A DNA stretch of 53,306 nt from Chondrus crispus (Eukaryota > Rhodophyta > Florideophyceae > Gigartinales > Gigartinaceae): NCBI RefSeq assembly GCF_000350225.1, contig NW_005178929.1:218837-272142 (forward strand). The letters are read 5' to 3'. Of the stretch, positions 41,609 to 51,555 are shown piece by piece. The notes beneath the pieces were generated by a model. The model made no database searches and was not told where the DNA came from. It saw nothing but the letters and a program-made list of their open reading frames with translations. The position numbers were made by a program, and so were the translations under genes. The first letter of the stretch is position 1. The number at the start of each line of letters is the position of its first letter.

Positions 41609-42080
41609 GGGCCCATGCGGCTGTGGTGAGAGACCAGAGAAGGAACGACCGCGCCGCGGCAAGACAGCGCAAACAAAAGCACAAAGCTGAGATGAAAGTG
41701 GCCTCTGCTGCTTTGTTGTCGCTGAGTAGGGCGCAGCACAGACCTAGAAGCCGAAGATCAATGACAGGTGCAAGGATAGTCCATAGCATCATCATCGGGG
41801 TGCTGCAAACGGTCATGAAGTAATCAAAAGGATGTGTCCAAAATTAAACCCCTTTTTTTCTACTGCTCAGTCGATATGGATAATTTGTGGCTACGTAATG
41901 CCTCTTAGCAGTTGTTGGAAGCCATTGAGAGGCTCTGAGACTGAACTCCACAGTGATGTGATTGGCTGAGAGCCGTTTATGGCCTGGTTGTGGGGTTCTT
42001 GCATCCAACATGTAAAGAACGGCTTACATGTCCAAACTTGACCCTGCCAGAAGGGTAGCGCAAAAATATTCTGAGGTTAA
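41609..42080. other. Intergenic stretch, no gene recognised
   Basis: An open plus-strand frame (to 41823) begins inside the LTR and encodes an Arg/Ala/Lys-rich peptide without known motifs; a minus-strand frame covers the same bases. I see no repeat or site that identifies it. Confidence 0.5.
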
Positions 42081-44380
42081 TCATGGCCTGTGTGCTTGAA
42101 TTCTCATCCTGACTTCCCGCATAATAGAGGGTTTAAACAAGCACATTTCTGATTCTCTCTTTCTCGCACTAGTAAACCGAGAAGCCCACTGTCCGGCAAT
42201 AGCCAGCACAATCCGAAGTCCTTCTCTTGAAAACAACGTCGCGTATTCGCTTATCGTGCGTTCCAATAAAGCCTTTCTAACAAGATCATACGTCATGAAG
42301 TCACACTCGGTCAGCTCTCCTTCAGAGAAAAAGGCTTCCTTACCAACACCATTGCCTTTTGCTTCCCTCCACTTCACATCCCCGCCACTTCCAACGCACA
42401 AGTCCGAAAAATTGGCAATCGTGTCCAACTGATTCCATTTCCGGGAACAAACAATTTGGCATCAAAGGCTTTGATCAGTTGGGCTGCTTGTATCAAGTTC
42501 AATGTCCTCGCCACATACATCACTGTTGATCCCAAATCCGACAGAATTCTCACACGTCTGAACCGAGCGTAAATTTCATTCCTCTCCAGTGCCGCTACGC
42601 TGAGCAAAAAAGTGGCCCTCCCGAAATGTTCATGTCAATCAGATTCTCCGCCCTACCAATCAAGTCCTCGATTTCTTGAGTCTGGTTAGACATGGCTGTG
42701 CCACTTTCCACAACCCTCGTGCCTCCCATAAGCAGTGGTTCTCTCACAGTGAGACACTCATCACGGAGACTCACGCATTGCTTCTGCATAACCGACAGAG
42801 CATCTCTTTCCCACGATACGGTCAACAGTATAAGGCAACTTCTTGTCTCTCCCAGAAAGGGTCACAGGCCCCAGTGTCAAGGCAGACTGCTCCAGAAGTC
42901 TCCCACTCTCAACTGCAAGTTTGCAAAGTTTCTTTCGGAACGGTTTCCATCCCGCCCACAAAATCATGCGCACTCCCTCTTATCGCTGAATCCAGAATCC
43001 GCAAACCCGAGTCTATTGCGAGTCTCAACGTACGGAATTCCACTCCTTCCATGATAGCTCCGCAGACAGACCCACAACTTTCTCCCACATCGTTTTCCTT
43101 TCTCCACTTTTAAACAAAACAGGTCTCCAAGCCCTGGCCTGTGCATCTTCCTTTCCTTCCACTCATCTTCCAAGTTTTGTTCGCGAGCTCAATCAGCTCC
43201 CCGGTCTTCTTCACCATTCGGGTCTCACTCGACACCAAATGAAAGCACCGTTCCTGCAGCGAGAACGCACTCAGACTGACGATGCTTCTCCCCTCCACAA
43301 TTTCCCCAAGGAAGTTCTCCCTGATCCCCAGCTGCTCCTGCAGATTCTCCAGTGCAAAATCATTGTGCGGCAACGGCTCGAACTCTCTTTCCTCCAGCTT
43401 GGTGTTCTGGGCCTCCGTTCTTGACATGTCAACGTTATGCAAAACGCCCCCCATGTTCACCAAGATCGCCAGCCACTCCACTCTCTCGATATGAAACCCC
43501 TCCATTTCTTTCACCAATGAAACCTGCATCTCCTGCATGATCCCCGATAGCTTCAGAGCGTACGTCCTGTACCCCTTTTCAGCTGACTCCATCATATTTA
43601 CCTGTCTTGCGTCAAACGGAAAACCCCAGCCTGACTCGGCCACCCCTCGCAATACTTCTGTCTTCGACACATCTGAGTCTTCACCCGTCAGTACGCAACT
43701 TCCCAGTCACAGCACTAATCCAGCCATGGCTAACACTCGGCTTACAGCGTAGTCCCGTTGATTCTCGTACTGCTGCATATTGTTCAAACCTGACAAATCT
43801 TCGTCCTCTTTTGCGGCAACTCGAAACTCCTTCACCCACCCTCCCAGCCTAGCGGAGCAAACGCTACAGACCACCGCAGGCAAACCTCCTCTGGTTTGTA
43901 AGACACCTGACGCGCTTTCGGCACACTCTCTCCCCCAAAGCATTGCCGCAACACCGTATGATACACGTATCGGATTGTTATGGACAGTACACGCACCAGT
44001 ATCATTGTGCCCTGGAGAAAAATGTCGCCTTGCCATGAGAGTATGTGGTGATATCCATGTTTTCGATGTGCAGGTGACAACGGGAATTTCCACGAAAAAG
44101 GCGATTCTCGATGAGTTTGTCGCTTACTAACAGCTCATCCGCCATCTCATCCTCAGACAGGACCTCCGTTTCACAATGTCCTTCGTTCTGGCCCTTTCCT
44201 CGCCTGCGCTTATCTTTGCTCTCTTCGGCATCCAGAAGCATTTTAACTTTCACTTGGAAGCTCACGCTACAAACACACGAAGCTGCCACAAGCCCTACGC
44301 TGTCCGCAAGAAGTGCAGCAGCGCAAGTAGCAATGCGACAATCGCCGTGAACACTTCCTTGGTATCGTTCTCAGTTTGAA
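42081..44380 (-). pseudogene. Multi-lesion pseudogene for a membrane-anchored helical protein
   Basis: A protein-like reading can be followed on the minus strand through successive frames: about 44360-44002, 44093-43707, 43670-43110, on to about 42920, then 42970-42790, 42825-42595, 42607-42374 and 42428-42081. Joins need frameshifts near 44010, 42920, 42800, 42600 and 42420, and two in-frame stops (TGA 43707-43709, TAA 43110-43112). The N terminus has hydrophobic stretches (ALLADSVGLVAASCVCSVSF). A second one spans the TGA (LAMAGLVL, then LGSCVL), where a Trp codon would complete a membrane segment. Long amphipathic, Glu/Leu-rich helices follow, then a region with SDLGSTVMYVARTLNLIQAAQ. The family is not recognised. 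Introns could explain some joins, but I see no consistent GT-AG pairs. Confidence 0.55.
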
Positions 44381-45181
44381 TCGAAATTTAAAGTACGATG
44401 TAAATAGCTGGGACACTGGTGTTGGCCAGGTCGAAGTATCCTGCGACGCGTACGTTGTGTGCCTTGCGCCAAGACGGTTAGATAAAGTTGCAAGCGTTCC
44501 AGGCCGTCCGGGGCAGGCAGACCGCGCAATAAGCGAACAGGACGATGAAAACGTTGTCTGCGAGATGGCCCAGCACCAAAAGTTTCGGGACAGTTTTCGT
44601 CGCACTGTTTGCTTATATCGCGGCCTTCCTGTCGTGGATCGACTTGAACGCTTGCGACTTTATCTCACCGTCGTGGCGCGAAGGCTAAGACGTTGTCTGC
44701 AAGATGGACCAGCATCATTGTTCAGGATGGCGAAAAAGGAAATGATCTGGTGTTAAGGAGTACATTTTCGAAAGGTCGCGGGTTGTATTTGGCATTTGCG
44801 GTCACTCTTAAGAGCGACCGTAATAGCCAAATGTTTTCAAAGCAATTACTGTGAAAACAGTCGATTTTGTTTGGTAGGCAAGGGGTGAAATGCTTTTTGA
44901 TAGCGGAAGAGGAGGGAGGTAGGTGCGAGGACGCCGCCGTACGGTATACATAGTTTTGGTGTCGTTCGTTCGTCTCGGTGCACGACATACCGCAAATGTT
45001 GAGCTCGGGCTCTTGCCTTGATTTCGCGAAAGCCAACAGTCCAATGCAACGGCTCCATGATCGCCGCCATCGCTCGATGGTTGGCTGATGACGATTTAGG
45101 GTATGTACCATTGTAGAATTAATGATTAATCACTATTCTAGCGACGACGGCGCAGCGGAGCGGCCGCGCACCAGCAATATG
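44381..45181. other. Intergenic stretch, no gene recognised
   Basis: Open frames on the plus strand (44376-44756) and minus strand (44722-45111) have no recognisable motif. A phrase of about 20 bases resembling ACGTTGTCTGCRAGATGGMCC occurs twice, near 44553 and 44689. A small hairpin (CGGTC...GACCG) lies near 44799-44819. It may hold the promoter of the pseudogene on the left. Confidence 0.4.
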
Positions 45182-45281
45182 GGAAATCCATAGATTGAGT
45201 GCGAAGAAGTGCCGGGTATGGGTGTGGGAAGGGAAGCGGTAGGGCGTTTGGCCCGGACAGTGGGGGCAGGACTTGGGGGAC

Positions 45282-46190
45282 TCACTGTGTTAGGTAGTGC
45301 GTGGCCGCGAGGCCCGCTCGTGCTGGGTCATGGCTGCCACGAGGCCGGTGAGAGGGGGGAAGCTTGGCTGAGAAAGATAAAGGACGCTTGCGGAGAATAT
45401 TTGGGGGTGACGGAGAGGCTGGAAAGGCCATCGGGGTCGGAGCTGGTGGTGGGCGGTTTGGGAAGGCGGCTGGGGAGGCGGGAGGGCTCTTTCCGGAGGG
45501 GCGGTGCATAGGGGACGGGGAGACTGTAGGACGATCAGAAGGCGCGATAGGAGAGGGAGGGCGCGCTTCGACTGGAGGTGTCTGGGTCGTCAAGGGCTGA
45601 AGGCGTATCGCGGCAGCAGGGTCCTTAGACCCAGCTGCTTGAATCGAGAATGCAGAAGCAGGGCGGCGAGGTGCGCCCTGTCGTACGTCACGGGTATCAT
45701 TTGGGAGCGCTGCGGCAGCAGAGGTTGGCAAAGCATTGTTGAGCGGGGTTGCGACGGGAACATTAGGGGGTGCGCGTGCGAGGCGTTCTGTGATGGTGTG
45801 GGCGTGAGTCTGCAGGGTCATAGCCAGAGCGACGCGGACTGGCATGGGCACCGCAGTAGGGGTGCGACGGTTGAGGAGGCGGCGAGATTCGCGGGTGAGG
45901 CGACACGCGACGCCGGCGGCGGCGGACGGATCGATTTCGCATGCTGCGTCAGAGATGGGGGCAGTTTGAATGGTAAGGTCCTCGTAGATGAGCTTAGCGT
46001 GAGCGAAGATTCGGGCAATGGCAGGGGTGGCTGCAGCGAGGAAGTAGACATATGTCCAGCGTGCGACGTCAGGGATGAGGACATGGGGGGGGAAGCATGA
46101 CTTCAGCAAGCTACGCACCTCGTCGAAGTGCGGATTGCGCCGCTTCGAAGGATGGGAACGCGGCGGACTGAGAATCTGGGGCGAAGGCAT
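45282..46190 (-). CDS. Pro/Ala-rich protein, copy 2 of the dispersed family
   Basis: 302 residues from ATG 46190 (MPSPQILSPPRS) to 45282. The N-terminal half looks folded (FDEVRSLLKSCFPP, WTYVYFLAAATPAIARIFAHA, ACRLTRESRRLLN). The C-terminal half is low-complexity Pro/Ser/Ala-rich and ends near ILRKRPLSFSAKLPP. Upstream, another minus-strand frame (to about 46290) reads GIPVRLDPRTGEPVAPPP and leads into this one by a one-base shift near 46128, so the ancestral N terminus was longer. Related copies are at 28963-30354 and 51556-52235. The function is unknown; expression is not shown. It lies head to head with the NLR gene at 47277. Confidence 0.5.
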   Translation of the reverse strand: MPSPQILSPPRSHPSKRRNPHFDEVRSLLKSCFPPHVLIPDVARWTYVYFLAAATPAIARIFAHAKLIYEDLTIQTAPISDAACEIDPSAAAGVACRLTRESRRLLNRRTPTAVPMPVRVALAMTLQTHAHTITERLARAPPNVPVATPLNNALPTSAAAALPNDTRDVRQGAPRRPASAFSIQAAGSKDPAAAIRLQPLTTQTPPVEARPPSPIAPSDRPTVSPSPMHRPSGKSPPASPAAFPNRPPPAPTPMAFPASPSPPNILRKRPLSFSAKLPPSHRPRGSHDPARAGLAATHYLTQ

Positions 46191-46399
46191 ACGCTGTGAC
46201 AGCGGGAGGCGGAGCTACGGGCTCTCCAGTGCGGGGGTCCAGGCGGACCGGGATGCCCAGGGGCGCGGGGGCGGGGGGACCTGGGCAGGGATGACTTGGG
46301 CGGGTTGAGCAGGGCGAGGAGACGAGGGCAGAGTCGCGCGCGAAGGCTAAGGCGGAGTCGCGCGCGTATGCGCGGACGGTGCCGCGCGCGAGTTGTCAA

Positions 46400-47276
46400 G
46401 GCTGGTCTCGCTCGCGTTACCTACAGTATGTCGAACGCGCATGGCGTGGCCGTTGTCGCCAGCAGCGGGTGCGGCGGCGGAGGAGACGCTGGGGTTGCCT
46501 TCTTCCTCGTCATTCAAGAAGGCTGCAGTATAAGACCTTGTGGTGATTTTAGTAGTTGCGGATGGACGGACCCTGTCGCAATTGTTTTGATTGAGATGAG
46601 AGGGAATCTGTAAACGGATTCCATCGATTCCAACCTTTCTATTGCACCTATAAGATAGCCATAAATGAGTATTTTTATGATTGTTTCCCAAACGTGCCAG
46701 TTCATCTGTTCAATATTTGGGGACCCGAACTTGTACTACAGTATATCCACGGCCCACTGAGATTTTTGACACTGGATGTACTTGCCAATCAACAGGGCAG
46801 GATCTCAAAAAATCAAAATCACAGCCCCAAAAAATTGGTGTGTGGCACGGAGACTTCGAAGCTTGTCGCGTTGGATGCAAAGTCATCGCTGCCCGCCCGC
46901 CCACCCACACAGTCTTCGAGAAAACGACAACGATAGCCTTTTATGCTTCCATCCTACTGTATCCTATGGCCCTGAGACTCGGAAATGTGTCCAGTTGGAT
47001 GCAGAGTCATCGTTGCCCACCCACACACACAGCCTCCAAGCCCACCACGACCAAAAACCGTTATGCGTGAAGCTTTACTTAAGGCACCCACCCAGGAGTG
47101 CTGCCGCAGACTCCTTCCCATTGGCATCGCAAACACATCCTTTCCTCCTGTATCCATCCCCCTCGCATACAACAACCACTCCGAAAGCTTTCACTCGCAC
47201 AATCTACTTTCTACCGCCTCCTGTCAGGTACCCTGCGCTTCCATTCCGTCGTAGAGCTTTGCCGTCTTCGGGAATC
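46400..47276. other. Upstream region of the NLR gene
   Basis: No separate gene is supported. The reading frame of the NLR gene is open back to about 46776, but the translation there is Pro/His/Thr-rich and unlike a domain. An imperfect duplication is visible: a segment with TTGGATGCAAAGTCATCG followed by CCCACCCACACA (46871-46922) is repeated as TTGGATGCAGAGTCATCG with CCCACACACACA (46994-47035), in each case shortly after GAGACT. The 5' untranslated leader and promoter of the NLR gene should lie here; no TATA box is obvious. Confidence 0.5.
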
Positions 47277-50200
47277 ATGGACCCGTTGAGTATCCTAGAA
47301 CTGGTCGGCGCGGTAGAGCAGGTCGTCAGCCTTGTGCAAAAAGCCATAGACACCCACGATGCCTACAAGAATAACGGAAGCTTGGCCACAAAAGTCCTCA
47401 AACAGTACCTCGAGCTCCAGAAATTGACGGAGAATGTCGCCAACGTCCCCATTCACGACCTAGAACCCCTACACAAGAATGAGTTGCAAGCACAGGTTCA
47501 AGGCGTGTCGCGCTCTGTTTCGGGGTTGGTCAAGGAACTCAAGGATGAAACAGAGAATCCGAAAGGTAAATTACATGCCTTGGCGTCAGCCACCGGAGAT
47601 CGAGATGTCTTATTGGAGCGCCAAAAGCAAGTCAAAGAGCTCTATGCTTCCATTGATAGGGTACGGAGGGAATTGCACGGGGTGAGAGAGACGCGCAGAC
47701 AAGGATCTCGCGTAGTTCGTGAGATACGCTCACATGCACCGGTAGGCGACGTGTTCAAGCCCAGCTTCGCGGTTGAATCCAACTCTCCAACAGTGCTCGT
47801 TGATTTGGACTCTTCCGGCGGCGAAATTGTGCCAGACACAGTAGAGAGAAGGCTAAAGGCGGCTGTTCTGCGCAACGGAACAACCGTGCATGTAGGGGCA
47901 ACGGCAGTTGGACAAGCCGGGGTCGGAAAAACATGCGCCCTACGAGCAATTGCACATGATAGGGAGGTTTTCGCGCGCTTTCCGGACGGAGTGTATTTTT
48001 CAACTCTAGGGCAAGATGCAAGAGAAGCAGAGCTGAAGCAACGACTCTGCAATGCTGTCCGCATCTCTGGGGGACATGAAAAAGCGGACAAGCTGTCCAA
48101 TCTGGCTGAGCTGGACGAGGTGCTAGCAGGGGTTCAAGCTTGGTTTGCAGGCCGTCGATGCCTGTTCATCTTCGATGATGTATGGTCGCGCAACAACAAT
48201 GACGAGAGGATCCTGTTTAAACTGTCCAGCCTTGCCAGGACGGCGGTGCAAAATGGTGAGCCTGCGAGCAGGGTCTTGTACTCCACAAGAGATCCGACGC
48301 TCATAGATCTGGGCGAGCAAGTTAAGTTTGAGGCGAGAGAAGGGCGTAATGCGTACGACATGCTGATTCATGCGAGTGGGGCATCGCGTGGTGAAGTAGA
48401 AGATCCAATATCGAGAGAGGCGTTTGGGGAGATTCTTGACATATGTGCGGGACTACCACTGGCTCTGAATGTAGCAGGAGTCACTGTTAGCCAATCACGA
48501 GGGTCTCGTGCCGGGGACATACCAAAGTTGTGGACGTGGTACCTGAGAACGATCAAAGAGAGTAAAGGGAGCGGGGCAATCGGCGCGCAGAAAGGAAGGG
48601 GCGGGTATGGGTCGCTTCATGCAATGCTGCGCTCGTCTTTACAGTTTCTGGACTCAAGTAGCAGCGAAGGATCTCCGTGCTTCGCGGATATGCACCGGGC
48701 ATTGTGTGTCATGAAGAAACAGGATGTGATCCCTCTGGGAGTGTTGAGGGACCTATGGGGAACGGGCGATGCTAGCATCGCAAGAAAGTATGCGACGCAG
48801 ATGAGCAGTGTAGGATTGGTTGACATTCGAGTTCTGGCGAACACGGAAAGCCAAGGGGTAAGTCTTCATGATCTTACGCATGATTTCGCAGTCTCCGAAG
48901 CACAGCGGGTGGAAGGCCCCGGCTGGACCAAGCACTGGTGTCGGGAGCTGATTGACAGCTATCGGAAAGAGAGGGATGTGCTCGAAGCAGTAGTTGAAGA
49001 TCAGGTCCCCAAGGAGGCTAGCGAGGCGGAGGAGGGATATTTTTTCGAGAATATTTGTCGACTACTTGTCGGGGCTGAGCTAATGAAAGAGCTGGGCTGC
49101 TTGCTTCTTAGTAGCAGGTGGATAATGAAGGTGTTGCTAAGAAAAGCTGTGTGGCAGCTGGTAGAAGCGGTGGAGGAGTTGAGGAAGCTTGCTAGTGAGA
49201 AACCAGAAGCGATTGCAAGTGAGCAGTTGTCTGCAATAGTTCTGGTGATGCAAGCTGCGCGGCTGAGTGTATCGTTTTGCGATGAGAGCGTTGCCGGTAT
49301 CTGCTTTCAGCTTTACAGCAGGACAATGCACAAACGGGGCGTGAAGAGCGTGGAGAGCTTCTTGTTGGACATCGAGAAGTTTGCGCCCAGACCGTGGATA
49401 CTCCCAATACGTTCATGTCTAACTGCAGCTGGGGGGAGGTTGCTGGAGACCTTTCACACGCGCGATTCATATGTTAAGAAGGTGATGTTCGATTCGGACG
49501 GCGCGGTCGTTGGACTGGGGTATGATCCCGATGAGGGGAGCGAAGATGTGGAAGTATTCAAGAGTACCCAACACGGGGCATTTAATAAAACGGTTTGCGG
49601 CCCTTTCAGATCAGAGGACGAAGGGGCTCTGAGCCGAACGGGAAGCGAGACACAAATGGCTCGGACGAGTCAAGCAGCGGCAGAAGGCCAAAGGCCAACG
49701 GCTAGGACGAGTCGAGCAGCAGCAGAAAGTCGGCATCCGACACAACGAGGCGCCTGGATCAGGACTGTGGGAAAGATGCTTAGCGAAAGAATGGCTGCCT
49801 GCTGCTCTTGCTTTCGCCGGGCCCCTGAGAATGACCGTGCCGATGGCGGCGCTGACGCTGACGTGTCTGATGACGGCACATCACGCGTGACAGGTAGTGA
49901 CAGTGCCGATAGCGTGACGCCTGGCGTACCCTTCGTAACAGCCGCTTGTCTCTCTGCGGACAGCACCCGTGCTGTTATCGGATTCAGCAATGGGGATTTG
50001 ATTTCTTGGTGCACCAGAGAACACGAGCTTGTTCAATCCTTCAAAGGCCATTCCGATCAGATATACGATGTCGTAATGAGCGGTGACGGGAAACGGATTG
50101 CGTCGGGGTCACGTGACAAGACGGTGCGAGTATGGGACGCTGAGACGGGACGTCAAATCGGCGACACGATGACCGGGCACACGCTTTGGGTGAGGAGTGT

Positions 50201-50819
50201 GTCGATGAGCGGGGACGGGAAACGGGTTGCGTCGGGGTCAGATGACGAGACGGTGCGAGTATGGGACGCTGAGACGGGACGTCAAATCGGCGACACGATG
50301 ACCGGGCACACGCGTTGGGTGACGAGTGTGTCGATGAGCGGGGACGGGAAACGGGTTGTGTCGGGGTCAGGTGACGAGACGGTGCGAGTATGGGACGCTG
50401 AGACGGGACGTCAAATCGGCGACACGATGACCGGGCACACGGGTCGGGTGAGGAGTGTGTCAATGAGTGCTGACAGCCAGAAGGTGCTGTCCGTGTCGTT
50501 TGATGGAACGGTGTTGCAATGGAAAGCGCGTCCGGGTGTCTCTGATTTGCAGTGGAAAGCGTGGCCGGGTGTCTCTGACATGGACCAAAGCTGCGAAACG
50601 AATGCTCATGAATTTGAAGGCCGGGTACGGCACTTGGACGCATTCCGCATCGGTAGTGATGAGGGCAGAGCATTTGTCGAACAGGGAGATGGTACCGAAA
50701 TCACTCTGGCAGACTTTGGAAGTCCAGTTTCCACCTTCGACATGGACGTGGAGCGCGGCACTGTAGCCGTTGGCATGAGGAGTGGCATGTTGGTCATCAT
50801 GAAAGTTGTGACTGCGTAA
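47277..50819 (+). CDS. NLR-type STAND ATPase: helical N-domain, NB-ARC, WD40
   Basis: Start at ATG 47277 (AATCATGG context, protein MDPLSILELVG), 1180 residues, one exon. Residues 1-140 are helical and coiled-coil-like. The opening resembles the N-terminal helical domains of fungal NLRs (MDPLSI-type, HeLo/RPW8-like bundles), so a cell-death or signalling role is plausible but inferred. NB-ARC: Walker A GQAGVGKT (212-219), Walker B CLFIFDDVW (295-303), sensor-like RVLYSTRD, GLPLAL (392-397) and an MHD-like LHDLTHDF (530-537). Residues 560-870 are helical linker, including a duplicated 14-residue segment and MAACCSCFRR. Residues about 881-1180 form about seven WD40 blades, three of them nearly identical. 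By family knowledge such proteins oligomerise when a ligand binds the repeat domain. All nucleotide-binding motifs are intact; no stop or frameshift is seen. Confidence 0.92.
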   Translation: MDPLSILELVGAVEQVVSLVQKAIDTHDAYKNNGSLATKVLKQYLELQKLTENVANVPIHDLEPLHKNELQAQVQGVSRSVSGLVKELKDETENPKGKLHALASATGDRDVLLERQKQVKELYASIDRVRRELHGVRETRRQGSRVVREIRSHAPVGDVFKPSFAVESNSPTVLVDLDSSGGEIVPDTVERRLKAAVLRNGTTVHVGATAVGQAGVGKTCALRAIAHDREVFARFPDGVYFSTLGQDAREAELKQRLCNAVRISGGHEKADKLSNLAELDEVLAGVQAWFAGRRCLFIFDDVWSRNNNDERILFKLSSLARTAVQNGEPASRVLYSTRDPTLIDLGEQVKFEAREGRNAYDMLIHASGASRGEVEDPISREAFGEILDICAGLPLALNVAGVTVSQSRGSRAGDIPKLWTWYLRTIKESKGSGAIGAQKGRGGYGSLHAMLRSSLQFLDSSSSEGSPCFADMHRALCVMKKQDVIPLGVLRDLWGTGDASIARKYATQMSSVGLVDIRVLANTESQGVSLHDLTHDFAVSEAQRVEGPGWTKHWCRELIDSYRKERDVLEAVVEDQVPKEASEAEEGYFFENICRLLVGAELMKELGCLLLSSRWIMKVLLRKAVWQLVEAVEELRKLASEKPEAIASEQLSAIVLVMQAARLSVSFCDESVAGICFQLYSRTMHKRGVKSVESFLLDIEKFAPRPWILPIRSCLTAAGGRLLETFHTRDSYVKKVMFDSDGAVVGLGYDPDEGSEDVEVFKSTQHGAFNKTVCGPFRSEDEGALSRTGSETQMARTSQAAAEGQRPTARTSRAAAESRHPTQRGAWIRTVGKMLSERMAACCSCFRRAPENDRADGGADADVSDDGTSRVTGSDSADSVTPGVPFVTAACLSADSTRAVIGFSNGDLISWCTREHELVQSFKGHSDQIYDVVMSGDGKRIASGSRDKTVRVWDAETGRQIGDTMTGHTLWVRSVSMSGDGKRVASGSDDETVRVWDAETGRQIGDTMTGHTRWVTSVSMSGDGKRVVSGSGDETVRVWDAETGRQIGDTMTGHTGRVRSVSMSADSQKVLSVSFDGTVLQWKARPGVSDLQWKAWPGVSDMDQSCETNAHEFEGRVRHLDAFRIGSDEGRAFVEQGDGTEITLADFGSPVSTFDMDVERGTVAVGMRSGMLVIMKVVTA
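50076..50462 (+). repeat. Three near-identical 129-bp WD40 repeats
   Basis: Units 50076-50204, 50205-50333 and 50334-50462, each 43 codons, start at MSGDGKR and run through VRVWDAETGRQIGD and MTGHT to SVS. DNA identity is above 93% by eye, with long stretches unchanged. Amino acid changes cluster at SGS[R/D/G]D[K/E]T and GHT[LW/RW/GR]V[R/T/R]S. The repeats lie within the C-terminal propeller of the NLR. Confidence 0.95.
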
Positions 50820-51555
50820 CATCCGAGGCGGTAGGAAACAGGCTCGTCGCCGCACTTTTGCTTATCACACCATTGAAATGGCTGCGTCGTAAGTGACGAA
50901 GTTGGAAGTGTCTTGGGACGTTCCCGTTACAGTGAGTAGTACGTACACACCCGTGTTGCATGCACTAAAAGTGCAGTACTCCCGGAAGGTCGTTGCGCAT
51001 TTACAGTAAATATCTGGTGTCTTTCCTTAGGATCTGTGCAGTTGCAGGAAAATGTCCGGCATGGACCGCGAGTGTGGCAGCGAAGTGAGTGAAGCGACGC
51101 ATTACATCGGCGTGAGACCAGGTTTCTCCACAGGCGCCGCGCACTGACCAAAAGGTAAAACAGGCAAGGCAAAGACTCGGCTAAAAAATGGCCCACATCA
51201 ACAGCATGTGGTCTGAAGCGGCACGCACGTGAGCCTTCATCTCAGCCAAGGGTTGATGCATCCTGTGTGCAAAACATGTGCGCAGCCGAGGACGCGGACC
51301 CTATTATCGGTCTCATACCCATCCAAGCAAATAGCATATTTATCCCGTCTAAAAGCGAGTTTGTGCGAGTTTGTAGATGGAGTCCTCCGGGCAGAGAGAC
51401 CTTACGGGGAGGGCGTTAATGTTGAGGTCTGTAGCACCACTGGAAAACAACAATTTGCGAATGAAATCCACACACGAGCAGTGTGGTCTGACAGGCCAAG
51501 CGGGACTCTATAAAAGTGGACATTTCATTCCTCTTGTTGCCCTAGCATACCCCCA
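50820..51555. other. Downstream region of the NLR gene, no gene recognised
   Basis: Short open frames on both strands have no known motif. The NLR 3' untranslated region and polyadenylation site should be here. A TATA-like word (TATAAAA, 51509-51515) lies at the right end. Otherwise nothing is identified. Confidence 0.5.
51509..51515 (+). promoter_or_regulatory. Possible TATA box
   Basis: TATAAAA in the context GGACTCTATAAAAGTGG, about 40 bases before the edge of family copy 3. No convincing gene follows on this strand, so it may be fortuitous or the relic of a lost promoter. Confidence 0.25.

Noticed and set aside
43707..43709. TGA as a selenocysteine codon in the 42-44 kb gene
   Set aside because: The codon lies in a hydrophobic segment where Trp fits, no SECIS-like structure was evident, and several independent frameshifts show that the gene is decayed.
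46776..47276. In-frame N-terminal extension of the NLR protein by 167 residues
   Set aside because: The extension is Pro/His/Thr-rich and overlaps an imperfect duplication. The ATG at 47277 gives a typical MDPLSI-type beginning with a G at +4, so the upstream part is treated as untranslated.
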